DNA of 64,000 bases, from positions 2,028,001 to 2,092,000 of the forward strand of contig NZ_CP095550.1 of NCBI RefSeq assembly GCF_023078335.1. Direction: 5' to 3'. The position numbers and the translations under genes were made by a program. Position 1 is the first letter of the stretch; each line of letters begins with the position of its first letter. The notes under the pieces are model-generated. The model was not told where the DNA came from and searched no databases. It saw nothing but the letters and a program-made list of their open reading frames with translations. Origin of the DNA: Metabacillus endolithicus (GTDB taxonomy: Bacteria > Bacillota > Bacilli > Bacillales > Bacillaceae). Shown in pieces: positions 28,758 to 38,411 of the stretch.

Positions 28758-31439
28758 TTAACTCTTACTGTATTCCATACTACTTTTATCATACAAGATG
28801 TAATACCCGTTTCCAATCTCTAATTTATTTCCATCTGTATTCGAGATAAACAGCTCTTCACCTGCTGACAATGTTAGAACAGGATCTTCTTCACCATATT
28901 TATAAAGCTCCGTATCACCCAGTAGCTTGACTGCACCAGTAAAATACGTTACTTCTGCTGATTTAGCAATGGTATAACCATTACCAACATCATACTTTTC
29001 ATTATCATAGTTAAACACTTTAATTTCTTCACCAGGGAGCATCATTCTAAACGGCTCGCCGGTAGGAGTATAAATTTGGGTTGGAATACTCGTGAACACT
29101 CTACCAATATAGGCAGATGTTTTTGAAGCCTCATGATAAATATAATAGCCGCCACCAGTATGATAATATTGGCCTTCTAAACCGTATACTCTAAATGCTT
29201 GCTTAGATTGCAGGTTTTTATATGGCACCATATTTCCCGCTACCTTTTTATAAAGAACAACAGGTTTTTTCGTATAAACACGCGCAATCGGGAACGGTGA
29301 TTCTGTTACTGTGACATGTGGCAGTTGAATTTGCGTTGGTTCAATCGCCTTGTCATTCGTTAACTGTGATTGCTTCACTCTCCACAAGTTAGCTCCACTA
29401 TTAAAGTATAAGTAGCCATCATTACCTTTAGCTAATGTGTTAACATCACCTTGTCTAAAAATCTTGATCGAAAAATTAGTAAGACTTACTTTAAAAAGTG
29501 AATTTTGTACGGTTCCATATAAATAGCCATCTTCACCATCGATTAATGATTCATTCTTACCCATTCCTAACACACTCTCAGGAATGATTGGATAAATATC
29601 AATTCGTTCAGGTTCTGGTTCGACTTCAGGTTCAGGCTTGGAATCTGTTTCCGGATTTGTTTCTGTTTCTCCGTCTGTCTCAGTTTCAGTGTTTTCCTCC
29701 GTGTCCGGTTCAGGCTCTGTTACAGGTTCTACACGTGGATAATACACAATAAACTTATTATCAACAATTCCAAAGATTTTTCCATCTTCATTCCATTTTA
29801 ATGCTGAGACCATAATGTTATAGCCGTTGGAAATGGATACTTCTTCAGCTGTATAAGTTTCTTGATTTAAGTCGATTTTAAAGATACTCGCACTATCCTC
29901 GGTTTTTACACCTGTGCCATCGTATACAGATGTACCAGCATATAAGATATTATTTTCTTCATCATATGTAGCTGATACAACACTTTGTCCTTCTTTTAAT
30001 ACGATTTGGTCTATGATTTCTTGATTTTCCGTATCATAAATCGTCACTAATCCAGAATGTTCTCCTCTTTTTGGAACAGAGCCGATGAATAAACGCTTGT
30101 TTTCATCATCCACCACTAGAGCTGATGGACGAGATTGACCATCACTTGATAATGAAAGAATTTTTTTCGGATTCGATCCTTTACTCCATACTTCAGTAGG
30201 ATCATATTCGTAAATATCACCATTAGGGTACGTTCCAAAATATAACTTACCGTTTGATTCAGTGATTCCTTCTACTTGTCCGATTCCACTAAAGGTTTGA
30301 TTCATAGCAATAGACGGAGTATATCTAGATAAATAGCCAGAAATAAACCCTGAGCTGTAGATATCACCTGTTGAACTACTTCCGATTCGAAAAATTTCAA
30401 CAAACTGTGGTGGAAGCTTTAATACAGTTAATTTAAACGTATTCGTTTGATAATTATAATCATAAAATTTACCAAGATTTCCTGCTAATCCAATTACCTT
30501 ACCTTCATCAGGAATAATATCTAATGACACAGCACTGGATCCGTTTAAATCTGATTGGATTTTTTTACTCGATTTTGATACGTAGTTGTATTCATATAAA
30601 GATCCTTTTAAGCTATAAAATACCGTTGTTGCATTTGCTTTCTTTTCTGAAACTCCTCTAGAATCAGCTTGAAATTGATTGACCATTTCATCTGTTTCAA
30701 GGTCATAATGAAGAATCTCATTTGTTCCTTCCATCTTTGCGAATAATTGTCCGTCTACGATATCAAGATCATAAACAGATGAACTAGATTTTGTATATTC
30801 TTCCAGAAGATTTGTTTTTTCATCTGTAATTAAGTTCCACTTAATGAGTGCTGCGGGTGATCCCACTCCTACATATAAGGTATCTTCTGCTTCATCATAA
30901 ACAACACTTCTTGCATATTGTCTACCTTGCATTACCGTGCCTAAATCTTCAAATCCTTCTTCTTGTTTGTAAGAAAACACTCGACCGCCATAAGAAGTAA
31001 CACCAAATAATCGGTCATTTTTTTCATCGTAATTCAAATCCCAAATAACAGTGTCCGAATTCGTAGTTGCCTTACCAAGGTCTTCTAGGTTATTCGTTAG
31101 TAAATCATATTTATACACATGTTCATTTGGAGTTGTTCCAATGTAAACCTGTCCATCAGAAGTTGATTCAATTGACCAAGCAGCCTTTGCTCCTTCAAGT
31201 TCCTTTAAATCAATCACTTTCTTTGTTTGATAATCTACTACCGCTACTTTTGCAGGCTCTCCTTGTAAAAGAGCTACATAATATGTTTTCCCTTGAACGG
31301 TAACACTTTTTCCTCTAATCACATTTAAATACTCTACTTTAGGACCCAAATTCTCGAAAATTGTCTCCTCAGAATTCGAGGCAGCTTGTCCCTTGAAAGA
31401 TGGTATAATGAAGCTTATACACATAATCACAATACTCAA
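28758..31439 (-). CDS. Secreted beta-propeller protein with C-terminal VGGGYY module
   Basis: An intact protein of nearly 900 residues with a signal peptide (ending KGQAAS). A long region of repeated beta-strand units such as YIGTTPNEHVYKYD, DTLYVGVGSPAALIKW and LFIGSVPKRGE looks like one or two beta-propellers. A Glu/Thr/Pro-rich spacer near residue 605-650 and a further propeller blade follow. The final 180 residues are the VGGGYY module (YYHTGGGYYI, YDVGNGYTI, EIGNGYYIL). The propeller is clearly paralogous to that of the protein at 34062-36443, which has a different anchor. I chose TTG at 31439 behind AGGAGA; a TTG at 31466 is possible. Function unknown: no catalytic motif seen. Confidence 0.82.
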   Translation of the reverse strand: MSIVIMCISFIIPSFKGQAASNSEETIFENLGPKVEYLNVIRGKSVTVQGKTYYVALLQGEPAKVAVVDYQTKKVIDLKELEGAKAAWSIESTSDGQVYIGTTPNEHVYKYDLLTNNLEDLGKATTNSDTVIWDLNYDEKNDRLFGVTSYGGRVFSYKQEEGFEDLGTVMQGRQYARSVVYDEAEDTLYVGVGSPAALIKWNLITDEKTNLLEEYTKSSSSVYDLDIVDGQLFAKMEGTNEILHYDLETDEMVNQFQADSRGVSEKKANATTVFYSLKGSLYEYNYVSKSSKKIQSDLNGSSAVSLDIIPDEGKVIGLAGNLGKFYDYNYQTNTFKLTVLKLPPQFVEIFRIGSSSTGDIYSSGFISGYLSRYTPSIAMNQTFSGIGQVEGITESNGKLYFGTYPNGDIYEYDPTEVWSKGSNPKKILSLSSDGQSRPSALVVDDENKRLFIGSVPKRGEHSGLVTIYDTENQEIIDQIVLKEGQSVVSATYDEENNILYAGTSVYDGTGVKTEDSASIFKIDLNQETYTAEEVSISNGYNIMVSALKWNEDGKIFGIVDNKFIVYYPRVEPVTEPEPDTEENTETETDGETETNPETDSKPEPEVEPEPERIDIYPIIPESVLGMGKNESLIDGEDGYLYGTVQNSLFKVSLTNFSIKIFRQGDVNTLAKGNDGYLYFNSGANLWRVKQSQLTNDKAIEPTQIQLPHVTVTESPFPIARVYTKKPVVLYKKVAGNMVPYKNLQSKQAFRVYGLEGQYYHTGGGYYIYHEASKTSAYIGRVFTSIPTQIYTPTGEPFRMMLPGEEIKVFNYDNEKYDVGNGYTIAKSAEVTYFTGAVKLLGDTELYKYGEEDPVLTLSAGEELFISNTDGNKLEIGNGYYILYDKSSMEYSKS

Positions 31440-31870
31440 ATAAATAATTCTCCTATAATTAACCAAAATCTCCTACTCCTCGATGAAAATTAATAGTCTC
31501 TTTCTACCTTTTATTCTATGTGACTTTCCTAATATTTTAAAGGGATTTATTGTTAAACTTTATGGAACATTTTGCTAATAGTTAGGTTAATTAACTTTTT
31601 TCACTAAGCAAATTCTTTCAAAAAAACCATAATAAACCCTTGATTTTTCTGGATTTCCTTGTTTTTATTCCCTATGAAAAATAAAGAAAAAACTTTCTTA
31701 ATAAATTATGAAAAAACAGCATAATTTTCCCTGAAATGTGGTAAAATAGTCTTTGTTCCCGTGGTTTCATAAATATGGTAGGATTCCATATTGTTGGACG
31801 GCTTTCCATAATTATGACATCATTTTCGTTTTACTATAGGGTTTGGATTTTTCTTTTAGACAAGTGTATG

Positions 31871-31911
31871 ATTAACATAAAGACCTCCGACCAGGAGGTC
31901 TTTATGTTAAT
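31871..31911 (-). terminator. Long perfect hairpin after the GH18 gene
   Basis: ATTAACATAAAGACCTCC, loop of five, and its exact complement, next to the GH18 stop codon. It is symmetric and the T run is weak. The rest of 31440-31925 is AT-rich upstream DNA of the propeller gene, with a small dyad AATATGG/CCATATT at 31772-31791; I see no gene in it. Confidence 0.65.
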
Positions 31912-31925
31912 ACCTACTTTTTATC

Positions 31926-33950
31926 TTAATGTCTCACAAATGAAGCTAAACTCCGATCAATTTTTATATAATAGCCTCCACCAACATAAAACCTGTCACC
32001 ATCAATACTGTAAACTCGGATATATTCGTCAGGACGAATATGTCTGTGCACCGCCCCATTCGGTTTATATAAAGGTAAATAGCTTTTTGGCTTTAAAAAT
32101 CCCTCATAATATAACACATTGTTCGTTGGCTTAATATAATAACCACCACCAACATTATACTTATTTTCATCATAGGAAAATACCTTTATCGCTTCTCCTT
32201 TTTCTAAATAACGAAAAAACGTGCCATCCGGCTTATATAAAACTTCTCGATTCTTAATTAATAACCGTCCAATATGAAGACTCATTCGGTCTGTTTTTTC
32301 TATATAATAGCCACCGCCAACATCATATTTATTTCCTTGAGCGCCAAACACATTAATCACTTCGCCTCTTTTCAGCAGCTTATAATTAAAATATGAACCA
32401 TTTGGCTGCTTTTTTAGTAGCTGTGTGTCTTCCTTTAAGTACAGCCTGCCAATAATTTGACCATGATTTGTTGGAAGTGTTGTATTTGGGATAATAATCG
32501 GTGTGTTTTCTTCATTAGGAACCAAATAAAGAAGCTGTCCGATATGAATCACATCTGTTGTTAACGAATTGTACTCCTTTAGTTGTGTGACTGTTATTCC
32601 AAATTTCTTGGCAATACCAGATAATGTATCTCCTCCACGTACAACGTAGGTTGTACTATCAGCTGCAGGCTCCTCTACGGTTGGATTGGAATCAGTGTTA
32701 TCGACTGTTGTTGTATGAGTTGTTAACCAAGCTCGATAATTCTCCCATATACTCGGGTCCTCTTGTCCTAAACTCCAGCTTCCTGTTCCCTTTAAACCAT
32801 ATTTATGAACTAAATTCACTTTTGCTTGAATCGACCTTTCATTTTCATACCAAAGATGATAGGTACCAGCTGTTAATGTTCTTCCCGCAATCGTCATAAC
32901 GGGATCTGTTGATTTTACTTCAAAGGTCATCATCGGTGACTGACTTTTTGTATCATAGGTTGTTGTTGCTTTATATTTACTTACAATTTCGCTTACCCTG
33001 CTATTCGATAGCCCATAGCCTCCGTAGCTTTCTCCTTGCTTCCAGTAACGCCCATAAAACGGAATCCCAAGTACAATTTTTTCCGGAGGAACCTCTTCAC
33101 CTAGTGCATACTTAATCGAGTTTTCTACAAAAGAAAGACTTGCCACCGGACCCTCTGGACTTCCTTGAAAGCTTTCATCATAGGCCATCACCATAATATA
33201 GCTGGAGTATTGAGCTAGCTGCTTATAATCATAGGAACCGTGCCATCCTTTATTCCAGCCATAAGGATTGGCTGCTACTGCAACAGAAACCTCCTTATCT
33301 GCAGGTATCTTCTCTCTTAGTAGTCGAACCAAATCTGTATAATTATCCCGATCAACATCTGTAACATTTTCAATATCCACTTGAACTCCATCTAAATTGT
33401 AAGTAACGATTGCATCCGCAATTTGTTGAGACAACTGCTCACGATTAGCTAATGCTGTTCTGCCTAATGTCCGGTCCCAGTGATTACTTAAGAATGGAAC
33501 AACCTTAATCCCACGATTATGCATTTCATTTACAAATGTTTTATCCACTTGAGAAGTTAATTTTAGTGAGCCATCACTATTCAGATCAAAATAACTAGGT
33601 GAAACTAGATTAAGGTTGCCACCTGTGCGATCAACCTGACTTATGTAGCTTTTGGTATTCCCAAAATACAGGTATGTCATATTAAAATCAGCAACATGTG
33701 CCGAAGCTTTTTGCGTCGTATGAAGAGAAAAAGCTGAAACAAGTACAACTCCTGCTACAACCTTTACTGTCGCATGTTTAATTTCCGGAAAACGTTTTTG
33801 GATATATTCCTTTGCTATTGCATGTAAATCGTCTATTTTTCCTTTAAATCCTAATTCACTTGAAAACTCTGTTGAAAAAGAATCTAAATAAAGAGTAATT
33901 ACAACTTCATTTTCCGTCGCTAGTATTTTATGTCGTTCAAATAATTCCAT
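31926..33950 (-). CDS. GH18-family glycosidase with LysM and C-terminal VGGGYY module
   Basis: An intact 674-residue protein. It begins with about 60 hydrophilic residues, then one hydrophobic segment (VKVVAGVVLVSAFSL), then a GH18 catalytic domain. Its active-site line reads DGVQVDIE, keeping the catalytic Glu; the middle Asp of the usual DxxDxDxE is Gln, as in spore-type YaaH/SleL relatives that often have Asn there. One LysM follows (TYVVRGGDTLSGIAKKFG, about residue 430-475). The last 180 residues carry three VGGGYYI units. It is probably an N-acetylglucosaminidase acting on peptidoglycan. The start ATG at 33950 follows GGGAGTG. The long stretch before the hydrophobic segment is unusual for a Sec signal. 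Confidence 0.87.
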   Translation of the reverse strand: MELFERHKILATENEVVITLYLDSFSTEFSSELGFKGKIDDLHAIAKEYIQKRFPEIKHATVKVVAGVVLVSAFSLHTTQKASAHVADFNMTYLYFGNTKSYISQVDRTGGNLNLVSPSYFDLNSDGSLKLTSQVDKTFVNEMHNRGIKVVPFLSNHWDRTLGRTALANREQLSQQIADAIVTYNLDGVQVDIENVTDVDRDNYTDLVRLLREKIPADKEVSVAVAANPYGWNKGWHGSYDYKQLAQYSSYIMVMAYDESFQGSPEGPVASLSFVENSIKYALGEEVPPEKIVLGIPFYGRYWKQGESYGGYGLSNSRVSEIVSKYKATTTYDTKSQSPMMTFEVKSTDPVMTIAGRTLTAGTYHLWYENERSIQAKVNLVHKYGLKGTGSWSLGQEDPSIWENYRAWLTTHTTTVDNTDSNPTVEEPAADSTTYVVRGGDTLSGIAKKFGITVTQLKEYNSLTTDVIHIGQLLYLVPNEENTPIIIPNTTLPTNHGQIIGRLYLKEDTQLLKKQPNGSYFNYKLLKRGEVINVFGAQGNKYDVGGGYYIEKTDRMSLHIGRLLIKNREVLYKPDGTFFRYLEKGEAIKVFSYDENKYNVGGGYYIKPTNNVLYYEGFLKPKSYLPLYKPNGAVHRHIRPDEYIRVYSIDGDRFYVGGGYYIKIDRSLASFVRH

Positions 33951-34010
33951 GGATGACACTCCCACTGACAGATATTATTGATTAGCCTGCACAACTTCTC
34001 TTATATTATG

Positions 34011-34051
34011 AAAAAAACACCTTGTATTTGTAAGGAATACAAGGTGTTTTT
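34011..34051 (-). terminator. Terminator of the SbsC/beta-propeller gene
   Basis: AAAAACACCTTGTATT, loop, AATACAAGGTGTTTTT: a 16-bp stem with T run on the minus strand (and A run for the other). Confidence 0.85.
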
Positions 34052-34061
34052 ACTTATTATA

Positions 34062-36443
34062 TTAAAGAGAGTACTTCCACAAACTAACTCCATCGTGAAA
34101 ATAAATCGTTCCATCGGGAGACTGAATCACTTGTTTTACATCTCGTTTTTGACGTAAATAAGTAAGACGGTGATTTTTCGGATTCATTTTAAAGATTGTT
34201 CCTTCGACAACTCCATAAAGGTATCCGTCTTTTCCTATTAATAAGGATCCATTTGGTGAATGACCTGAAACATCGTTCACTATTTTCTTGCTAAACACAA
34301 CACCTTTAGCAGGATGATACGCATAAAGAATTTCATCTGCTAATCCCCAAATCATTCCGTCGTTTGCCACAGCTAATGCTGAATAAAAACGGATATTTTT
34401 AAATGGCATCTTCAAAATAACAGGAGCTGCATTTGGATTATTAGCAGCAACAGTAAATAATGTTGCGTTCGTTTTAGCAGGATCTACATTTGGTTTTCCA
34501 AAAATAGACGTTCCTCCGTAGATTTTTCCTTGTGATTTTGAATAAGCTAATGAAACAATGCTTTGTTCTTTAATCAGTTGATTTTTAACAATAGCTTTAT
34601 TCGAACCAACATCAAGAATCGCTAGCGCTCCACCACTATACCCTGAACGTGGTGTTGTTCCGATATATAATTTATTTGTATTCGGAAGATGAAGAACAGC
34701 ACTTGGTCGATCTTGCCCATATCCACTTAAGTTGATAAGCTCTCTAGATGTACCAGTAGATCGGTTGTATTCAATCATCTTTGCTTGCGGATAAACACCT
34801 AAATACATCTTATCGTTAATATAAGCAGAGCCTTCTACCTGACCTGTTGTTCCCATTACCTCGGTTTTCTTCGTGCTCGGTGAATAAATACCAAGACTAC
34901 CATTTAAAAATCCACTGCTAAACACATTTCCTTGACTATCAGAACCAATATGATGTAGCTCAATCGGCTGAGCAGGTAGAGTCATTAAATCATGCTGAAA
35001 TTGTTGAGTATCCAAGTTATAAGTAAAATATCGTTCATTACTCCCAAGTTTTCCAACAAGGGTGTTGTTAGTAACAAAGTCGAAAGACACAATCGTACCA
35101 GGAACCTTACGATCTACCAAAAGCTTACGTTCCTTCGTTGCTAAGTTAAACGAATAGATCGAATTTTGATAGCCGTAGTACACAACATTTCCTTTAGGCG
35201 ATTTCGCTGAAACACCAAAAGAATCTGCTGCAAATTCACCAAGATATTTTCTTGAATTTACATCATAATATAAAATCTTTCCACTTGGATTTACCTTCAC
35301 AAACAAAAGATTGTCAATAGCATCTAAGGCTTGAATATTCTTTTCATTTTTATAAGCACTCGGCAAAAGAAGCTCTTTTTTTCTTGTTTTCACATTAAGC
35401 GCAACAAGCTCTGCCGGAGATCCTAATCCTACAAAGAGATAATCATTGTCTCCATACGCAACACTCTTCGCATCCTTTTTGCCTTGAAGAATCGTGCCGT
35501 AATCATAAAAGCCTTTGCCATCTACAAATTTAAAGGCTTTTCCTTCATTTGAAGTAACACCATAAAAGGCATTGCTTGAGCTTGAATAATCAAGATCCCA
35601 AATAACCGTGTTATTTTCTGTTGTAGCTTTTCCAATTTTCGTAAGCTGTTTTTTGTTCACATCGTACTTATATAATAATTCGTTTGGTGTTGTTCCAATG
35701 AAAAATGTACCTGCAGGACCTTCTTCAATAGACCAGCCTGCCGTTGTGTTAGCAAGAGGTTCTACGTCAACTAGTTCTTTTGTATAAAGATTTGTTACAG
35801 CTAACGTCGCTGGAAGTCCTTGTAGAACAGAGAGCATAAGGTGTTCACCATTCGAGCTCGTTCCAAACGTTGCAACCGACACATTAATATTTGTTAATTG
35901 AGGACCTAATTTTTGAACAAGGGCCGTGTTTCTTACTCGATTTTCTTTTTTCGTTAAAAACGTTGTAACTGCAGCTGGCAGTTGTGCATAACCTCCAGCT
36001 TTTTTAATATCAACGGCTCTTTTCTTTAAACGTTCTAATTTCTTTAAGTCACTTGTTGCTTTTTGTCCATTCCCATCAAAGTAAGATCTTTCAATGATAT
36101 CAAGTAATCTAATTTGCGATACTTCATAAATCACTCGTTCTTTTGTTATTTTAGATGTTTTCACATATTTGTTAAGCAGCTTTGAACGAGTAGAGCTTCC
36201 AGAAACCTTTCCAATTGCTCGCTCCGTTTTGCTAATATATGTCGTGAAATCGTTATAAAGCATATCAATCGTTTCCAGATCACCTTTGTTGATAGCTGCC
36301 TCCATATTTGTGCGCCTTTGCAGCAGCATATTCCCTACATTTTCAGCATCTTTAAGTGCAGTATTTGCTGCATGTGTTGGATACGAGAATGAAAAAAGTG
36401 ATAAAAATAAAATAATAGATAGTAGTGCTTTTGTTGTTCGCAT
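34062..36443 (-). CDS. Secreted beta-propeller protein with N-terminal SbsC-type wall-binding module
   Basis: An intact 793-residue protein. It has a signal peptide (ending THAA), an SbsC-type helical module (about 30-170) with RAIGKVSGSSTRSKLL, TKERVIYEVSQIRLL and KAGGYAQLP, then a beta-propeller region to the end. The propeller aligns along its length with that of the protein at 28758-31439 (for example WSIE..IGTTPNE.LYKYD and TVIWDL.Y). The anchors differ: here SbsC-type at the N-terminus, there VGGGYY at the C-terminus. No catalytic motif is visible. It may be a binding or scaffold protein of the wall surface. Confidence 0.87.
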   Translation of the reverse strand: MRTTKALLSIILFLSLFSFSYPTHAANTALKDAENVGNMLLQRRTNMEAAINKGDLETIDMLYNDFTTYISKTERAIGKVSGSSTRSKLLNKYVKTSKITKERVIYEVSQIRLLDIIERSYFDGNGQKATSDLKKLERLKKRAVDIKKAGGYAQLPAAVTTFLTKKENRVRNTALVQKLGPQLTNINVSVATFGTSSNGEHLMLSVLQGLPATLAVTNLYTKELVDVEPLANTTAGWSIEEGPAGTFFIGTTPNELLYKYDVNKKQLTKIGKATTENNTVIWDLDYSSSSNAFYGVTSNEGKAFKFVDGKGFYDYGTILQGKKDAKSVAYGDNDYLFVGLGSPAELVALNVKTRKKELLLPSAYKNEKNIQALDAIDNLLFVKVNPSGKILYYDVNSRKYLGEFAADSFGVSAKSPKGNVVYYGYQNSIYSFNLATKERKLLVDRKVPGTIVSFDFVTNNTLVGKLGSNERYFTYNLDTQQFQHDLMTLPAQPIELHHIGSDSQGNVFSSGFLNGSLGIYSPSTKKTEVMGTTGQVEGSAYINDKMYLGVYPQAKMIEYNRSTGTSRELINLSGYGQDRPSAVLHLPNTNKLYIGTTPRSGYSGGALAILDVGSNKAIVKNQLIKEQSIVSLAYSKSQGKIYGGTSIFGKPNVDPAKTNATLFTVAANNPNAAPVILKMPFKNIRFYSALAVANDGMIWGLADEILYAYHPAKGVVFSKKIVNDVSGHSPNGSLLIGKDGYLYGVVEGTIFKMNPKNHRLTYLRQKRDVKQVIQSPDGTIYFHDGVSLWKYSL

Positions 36444-36574
36444 GTTTACCTCCTACATTTACCTACAATGCGTTTTTCCTAATAATAGGATAATTATACT
36501 ATTACACTATTTAGGTTTCTATCGTTTTATGTTGAAAAGATGTAAATAGGAGGTGAAAATTTACTAACTATAAA

Positions 36575-36613
36575 GTAAAAAGAAACAGAGAGCGTCTCTG
36601 CTCTCTGTTTCTG
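36575..36613 (-). terminator. Terminator of the ankyrin-repeat gene
   Basis: AGAAACAGAGAG, loop, CTCTCTGTTTCT followed by TTTTTACTTT on the minus strand. Confidence 0.85.
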
Positions 36614-36616
36614 CAA

Positions 36617-38218
36617 TTATTTATAAGATTCTAGTAAAGCCACCATTGCATCATAATTTTCATAATCAGCTGTAGGCATATCAAAAACAGTTAAACCACT
36701 TCCATCAACAAGCGTTGTATCTGCTCCGTTTTCAAGTAAGACTCTAGCTGTTTCAACATGATTATAAGAAGCAGCCCACATAAGTGCAGTTTGTCCCATT
36801 TGGTCTTGTGCATTAAGATCGGCACCAGCATCAATCAAAAGTTGAGTAATTTCCGGTCTTTCATGACCAGCTGCATACATTAACGGAGTGCGCTGGAACA
36901 CATCATCATCAACATTCACATAGCTCGCATCAAAATGATTGTCTAAGAAATATTGAACAATCTCAATGTTGTTGCCAATAATCGCACTGCCCATTGCATC
37001 TTGTCCATGTATATTCGTTTGTAATGGGTCGGCTCCGTGATCAATTAGTAATTTAACAATATCCACATTTGAATATTCAGCTGCATATTGAAGAATAAGC
37101 ATGTCCGAATTCATCGTGTCGTCTGTTACAACAAGTTCATTTAAGTTAAATGTGTTCTCGTTAAGTAGAGTTTGAACAGTCGCAGTATCACTATTTGAAA
37201 TGGCTGACCAAAGCTCTTCAACAGCCTCACTTGTATCTACTGGAACTTCTCCTCCATTAACCAACAAGTTAAGATAATCAGTTAATCCTACTTCCATATC
37301 TCTTAAATACTCTTCAATTGCTACAAGCTCTGCATATCCACCTGCATCTTTAATTTCAACGGCTCTATTTTTTAATCTATCAAGCTTCGCAAATTCTTTC
37401 TGGGCTTTTACTGTATCAGAATTTAAGTACAAGTCATCAGAAATAATGTTTAATAATCGATATTGAGAAATTTCATAGATTGTGCGTTCAATTTCCATTT
37501 TTACTGGTAGTACATAGAATTCATCAAGCTCAGCACGATTAGTTTTTCCTGCTACCTTCCCAATTTTTTGTTGAGTTAGCTTCATTTGTTTTGTTAAGTT
37601 GTTGTATAGCTCGTTTGCCATGTCAATATCTTCATAATAATCAATAGCATCACTATATTCGTAAAGAAGTTCACTTAAGTAAAAGCCTTGTAAATCAGCT
37701 TCCCAGTATCTTAAGTCCTGATCAATAACCGGTGGTAATGCTGCATATCCACCTGCTTGTTTAATAGCAACTGCACGCTGTTTCAATCGTTCAAGCTTAG
37801 CAGTATTTCTTTCTACTTTATCAAACTCATAATTATAAATATCTTCCATAATAACATCCATTAAACGAGATTGAGATACCTCATAGATCGTACGCTCAAC
37901 AGCTATTTTTGCGGGAACTAAGTATGTTTGTGCTAACCTTTCACGATTGGAAGCTCCTGATACCTTTCCGATCTTAATCTCCAGCTGACGTATTTCACTA
38001 GTTAACGTATCATAAAACATGTCAATCGTAATAAGCTCGCCTTTATTAATAGCATTGTTATAAACTGATAGAATCGCATTTAATGATCTACCTTGCTCCA
38101 CAGCTGCATCATAGTTGGAATGACTTTGAGCTGCTAAAGCAGTTGTTTCAGTTGCTAATGGACTAATCGGGCTTACAAGTAAGCCAACGGATAAAGCAAT
38201 AATCGGTAATTTTTTCAA
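36617..38218 (-). CDS. Secreted ankyrin-repeat protein with two SbsC-type modules
   Basis: An intact 533-residue protein with a signal peptide (to about 30), two consecutive SbsC-type modules and ankyrin repeats. The modules (about 35-175 and 180-320) carry KIGKVSGASNRERL and KIGKVAGKTNRAEL, each followed by a VERTIYEVSQ- or IERTIYEISQ-type helix and a GGYA ending. At least four ankyrin repeats (about 340-525) show TPLMYAAGHERPEITQLLID and TALMWAASYNHVETARVLLE. Ankyrin repeats bind proteins and are mostly intracellular in bacteria; here they would face outward. The start is TTG at 38218 after GGAGA. The binding partner is unknown. Confidence 0.88.
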   Translation of the reverse strand: MKKLPIIALSVGLLVSPISPLATETTALAAQSHSNYDAAVEQGRSLNAILSVYNNAINKGELITIDMFYDTLTSEIRQLEIKIGKVSGASNRERLAQTYLVPAKIAVERTIYEVSQSRLMDVIMEDIYNYEFDKVERNTAKLERLKQRAVAIKQAGGYAALPPVIDQDLRYWEADLQGFYLSELLYEYSDAIDYYEDIDMANELYNNLTKQMKLTQQKIGKVAGKTNRAELDEFYVLPVKMEIERTIYEISQYRLLNIISDDLYLNSDTVKAQKEFAKLDRLKNRAVEIKDAGGYAELVAIEEYLRDMEVGLTDYLNLLVNGGEVPVDTSEAVEELWSAISNSDTATVQTLLNENTFNLNELVVTDDTMNSDMLILQYAAEYSNVDIVKLLIDHGADPLQTNIHGQDAMGSAIIGNNIEIVQYFLDNHFDASYVNVDDDVFQRTPLMYAAGHERPEITQLLIDAGADLNAQDQMGQTALMWAASYNHVETARVLLENGADTTLVDGSGLTVFDMPTADYENYDAMVALLESYK

Positions 38219-38411
38219 CGGACGATCTCCTCTACGGTAAAAATAAATAATAGATTACTTCGTCATTTTATCACGCAACCCCCTCCTTTAGAATTAGGAT
38301 TTCATTCCCATTTATTAACTAGGTCTTTCTCCAGGTAACCTTTAAATATTTTCATTTTATGGTAATATATTCATAGGCTAATAGAATTATTATTTCATAG
38401 GAGGTTGTACA

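Noticed and set aside
31775..32134. 119-residue plus-strand frame
   Set aside because: Antisense to the GH18 gene's conserved C-terminal module and across its terminator hairpin.
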